Shown: piece after piece, positions 61,601 to 64,000 of the stretch
Layout: each line of letters opens with the position of its first letter
How positions within the stretch are numbered: position 1 is the stretch's first letter
From: Lachnospiraceae bacterium
GTDB taxonomy: Bacteria; Bacillota_A; Clostridia; Lachnospirales; Lachnospiraceae
Direction of reading: 5' to 3'
DNA length: 64,000 nucleotides
Assembly (NCBI GenBank): GCA_004556565.1
Contig: SFGN01000009.1
Span: 93,305 to 157,304 of the forward strand
Notes under the pieces: model-generated
Told to the model about the DNA's origin: nothing
Seen by the model: the letters and a program-made list of their open reading frames with translations, nothing else
Databases searched by the model: none
Made by a program: the position numbers and the translations under genes

Positions 61601-62341
61601 TTAGTTTGACAATTCCCCCAATTTACGGAAATCTGCCTGTAAAGCCGCATATTTTTCCCATTCAACATTTTTCAGAATATTCTGTCTTTCCGCAAACTGC
61701 TCTGCTGCTGTTCTGACGGAAAAATAAACATCAAACTTAGCTTTAGTTATATTACGACGTTTTGACAAATATCTCTTTTCCGAATCAACATTATCTACAA
61801 ACGAATTACATTTTCTGATGATTTCCGCATCATATTCATCATTCTCGGAAATCACATTGAGTAAGAAAGTTTCCATTGCCCCGGTTTCTTCAAACGGAAT
61901 TACCAGCATCAACAATGAGAATTTACAATTTTTCCCATGTCCGTTTTTATAAGTACATTCAATCCAATGATTATTTACCGGATTATCATTGAATTCCATA
62001 TTCTTTTGATGTAATACTTTTTCAATCTCCTGTGCAAATTCTGTTTCAGTTATAACTTCATCTCTATCGGTGAGTATAACAATCTTGTCATACGCTTCTG
62101 ATTCTGAAGAAAGGCTATTGTACTCTAAAATATAGCTGAGTCCCGGCAGAATTCTGCCAGAACCGCCGCAGCCTGCAATACTCAATTTATTGTTTTCTTT
62201 TGTTAAAGTTCTAATTTGCTTTAGAAATTTGCTGTTTGCCCTTTCATTCGATTTATTATCCTGCCAACCATATACTTTTCTCATAAAATACTGCAACAGA
62301 ATGCTGTCGGTGGAACCTTCACATAGAATTATACTCTTCAT
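61601..62341 (-). CDS. TOPRIM-like protein (DUF3226/OLD type), defence partner
   Basis: 246 residues. Residues 1-20 form a strand with an acidic site (IILCEGSTD, E8). KIVILTDRDEV (D92, D94) supplies the DxD pair, giving the E...DxD layout of TOPRIM nucleases and DUF3226-like proteins. The rest is charged and AT-rich. The ATG at 62341 lies 1 nt after the ATPase stop (TGATATG), so translation is coupled; the longer frame to 62395 overlaps that gene. In comparable pairs the TOPRIM protein is the toxic effector. Substrate (DNA, RNA or tRNA) is unknown. Confidence 0.75.
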   Translation of the reverse strand: MKSIILCEGSTDSILLQYFMRKVYGWQDNKSNERANSKFLKQIRTLTKENNKLSIAGCGGSGRILPGLSYILEYNSLSSESEAYDKIVILTDRDEVITETEFAQEIEKVLHQKNMEFNDNPVNNHWIECTYKNGHGKNCKFSLLMLVIPFEETGAMETFLLNVISENDEYDAEIIRKCNSFVDNVDSEKRYLSKRRNITKAKFDVYFSVRTAAEQFAERQNILKNVEWEKYAALQADFRKLGELSN

Positions 62342-62342
62342 A

Positions 62343-63461
62343 TCACCGCAACTCCAATCCCATTTCATCCTGTACTTCAATCGCTTTTCTTGCACTCAAT
62401 CTTCGTACAGATGTTTCTCCGTTCTCCTTGTACATTGTATATACTGCAATATCATCTATAATTTCCGGCGTGCATTTTAACACTTTATCAATTGCTTCTT
62501 TACTATGCGATGTCATAAAAACCTGCACATTCAATTTCTTGCACGTTTCCAGAATCCACTTAAAGGTCTTATTCATTGCAGAAGTGTGGATAGCCGTTTC
62601 AAACTCATCCAATAATAAAACGCCATTTTTGGCTTTAATAACAGCACTCATAAGCAAAATTGCTTTTTTCATACCATCGCCATATACATTAAGCGGCAGT
62701 GCCTTCTGATGCGATTTAGATAATATTTTATATATTCCTTTTCCGGATATCCGATTATCTTCATTATCATAATTAATACTGATAATATTTTCATCGTATT
62801 CTTTTAAAACAGTTAACATTTCTTCATATAATTCAGGATAATTCAATATCTGGCTCAAGAAGACATTACCCTCTGCATGGCGGATGGGCGAAATGTATAT
62901 GATGTTTTTATTATATTTCTCCTTCCCGCTCCTTGAGCGCAATCCCAAACGTCTTTGTCCCTCATATATTTTTTCTCTTGAGACTGTCTGACCGTTAATC
63001 TTGATTTCTATCTCTAATTTTGATACTAATTGTGTATTATCTAACAGACCTTCATCTTTATTCTCCTGCGGAAAATAAATCCCCTGTAAATCATAGAATT
63101 CCTTTTCTGTAATCTCTTCTTCTATCTCTTTAGCCAACAATGCAACATTAGTGCTAATCCCATCCATCACGATTGTATATTCTAAACGCTTTTTCTCGGA
63201 ATTGATATCAAACAGATCATAAATACCTTCATAATATGTCAACCCTCTTAACGACGATTCCCTGAAATCTTTTCTAATCAAAGAACTCCACATACGAAAA
63301 TCATCAGGCTGTCCAAAGCTTTCCAGGATTTCCAGAATACTTGTCTTTCCACAGTTATTATCACCTGTCAGTATATTAATTTGAGACAGATTCTCCAATC
63401 TAAATGAATTTATTCCACGAAAAGATTTTATATCTATACTTGAAATCAAGTTTGACATCAT
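62343..63461 (-). CDS. AAA_15/AAA_21-type ATPase, defence partner
   Basis: 372-residue SMC/ABC-like ATPase. The N-terminal SIDIKSFRGINSF strand and Walker A GDNNCGKTS (33-41) precede a long insert, a signature-like YGDGMKKAILLMSAV, Walker B GVLLLDEFETAIH and the switch histidine TSHSKEAID. This is the OLD/RecF-type layout of ATPases paired with TOPRIM proteins (PARIS AriA, AbiL/RloA). GAGAGGAG precedes the first of two ATGs at 63461. The gene is clearly more AT-rich than the rest of the window, suggesting horizontal acquisition. Confidence 0.85.
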   Translation of the reverse strand: MMSNLISSIDIKSFRGINSFRLENLSQINILTGDNNCGKTSILEILESFGQPDDFRMWSSLIRKDFRESSLRGLTYYEGIYDLFDINSEKKRLEYTIVMDGISTNVALLAKEIEEEITEKEFYDLQGIYFPQENKDEGLLDNTQLVSKLEIEIKINGQTVSREKIYEGQRRLGLRSRSGKEKYNKNIIYISPIRHAEGNVFLSQILNYPELYEEMLTVLKEYDENIISINYDNEDNRISGKGIYKILSKSHQKALPLNVYGDGMKKAILLMSAVIKAKNGVLLLDEFETAIHTSAMNKTFKWILETCKKLNVQVFMTSHSKEAIDKVLKCTPEIIDDIAVYTMYKENGETSVRRLSARKAIEVQDEMGLELR

Positions 63462-64000
63462 ATTTATACTCCTCTCCGACTTCAAAGCTCAACAGTACAT
63501 CACAAAATAATAAATGTGATACTTGCTGATTAAACGAACGATGCATCAATAATTTATACTGTCATAATTGTTCTTATTTATTGACAATTATACTTCATTT
63601 CATTTTCAATATCAACGCCCTCTTCACGCCATAAAGTGACAGATTTAAAACTACGCTTCTTGATTTAGTCTGCAAAGTACTAAAGATTCTAAACTAATCC
63701 CTTTGCATCATATCAGATAGGAATTAATCCCCTTCTCTACTGATATTGATTTGTTACTCACTGCCTTAAAGACATGAGTCATCAATCTAATAAATCACTA
63801 TAAAATCAAAGTGAATTAAGAAGACCACCGGCTTAACCGATGGCCTGATCTTGTTTTATCCCATTCATTCCCTTCAACGCCTGAAAAACAATGGTAAGCT
63901 TATCCTGAATTATTCACGGAACAGCATCTGAACTAAAAACTGAGCCATGAATTAAAAAATTGATCCTTGCAGCCATAACCGTAGTCCATAATCCTGTCAA
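63462..64000. other. Non-coding or decayed region at window end
   Basis: AT-rich, with stop codons in all frames of any length. Near 63,830-63,860 a CCATCGG / CCGGTGG hairpin is present. The last ~170 bp encode only short peptides in shifting minus-strand frames (for example DRIMDYGYGCKDQFFNSW and KLTIVFQALKGMNGI), which could be a decayed transposase or similar gene. I cannot identify it. Confidence 0.4.

Overview
This 64 kb window looks like chromosomal DNA of an anaerobic gut Lachnospiraceae (Clostridia). The likely relatives are mucin-degrading [Ruminococcus]/Mediterraneibacter types. This is inferred from gene content: a ferredoxin/NAD [FeFe]-hydrogenase operon, an anaerobic cobalt-chelatase route, T-box and glycine riboswitch control, SLH-anchored surface proteins and a GH101 mucin O-glycanase. 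No tRNA, rRNA, CRISPR array or intact insertion sequence was seen. All positions and motifs were read by eye; no database search was run.

Layout. 1-1.2 kb: 3' part of aroA. 1.3-5.6 kb: folate operon on the minus strand (folC, folE, an HD protein, folP, a folB-folK fusion) behind a structured leader. 5.7-9.1 kb: YtrA-type repressor plus ABC exporter under a perfect inverted-repeat operator. 9.4-16.9 kb: minus-strand hydrogenase operon (HndA, HndC and HndD-like subunits), then MscL with a zinc-ribbon tail, a sensory [FeFe] hydrogenase with a PAS domain, and a SpoIIE-type phosphatase. 17-27 kb: tetrapyrrole/cobalamin operon (cobO, cbiK, hemC, cobA-hemD, precorrin-2 dehydrogenase) with a peptide/nickel-type ABC importer embedded in it. 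27-28.7 kb: a Cu/Zn-SOD-like protein without metal ligands and a LysM-GH18 hydrolase. 28.7-30.5 kb: glycine riboswitch and amino-acid:cation symporter. 30.6-41 kb: housekeeping genes (queA, RDD protein, sppA, pheT, pheS with T-box leader, YihY/BrkB protein, a probable 6S RNA, cdd, thrC). 41-46.7 kb: a 1,807-residue SLH-anchored GH101 enzyme. 47-52 kb: leuD, leuC, asd, argH, queH. 52.4-57.8 kb: a BspA/GLUG/SLH surface-protein gene split by two frameshifts. 58-61.5 kb: an ABC uptake pair with no binding protein and a large lipoprotein. 61.6-63.5 kb: an AT-rich two-gene AAA ATPase plus TOPRIM module that looks like an anti-phage defence system. The last 540 bp hold no intact gene.

How the parts fit. 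The hydrogenase operon couples NADH and ferredoxin oxidation to H2 formation and carries its own putative H2/redox sensor and phosphatase. The cobalamin operon makes uroporphyrinogen III from porphobilinogen and carries it to cobalt-sirohydrochlorin; the embedded transporter probably brings in the metal or a precursor. The GH101 enzyme and the broken SLH protein mark a cell surface adapted to host glycans. The most unusual items are the SLH cassette inserted inside a carbohydrate-binding domain of the GH101 enzyme, the metal-ligandless SOD-like protein, the AAA/TOPRIM pair, and the unassigned structured leaders before folC and cobO.
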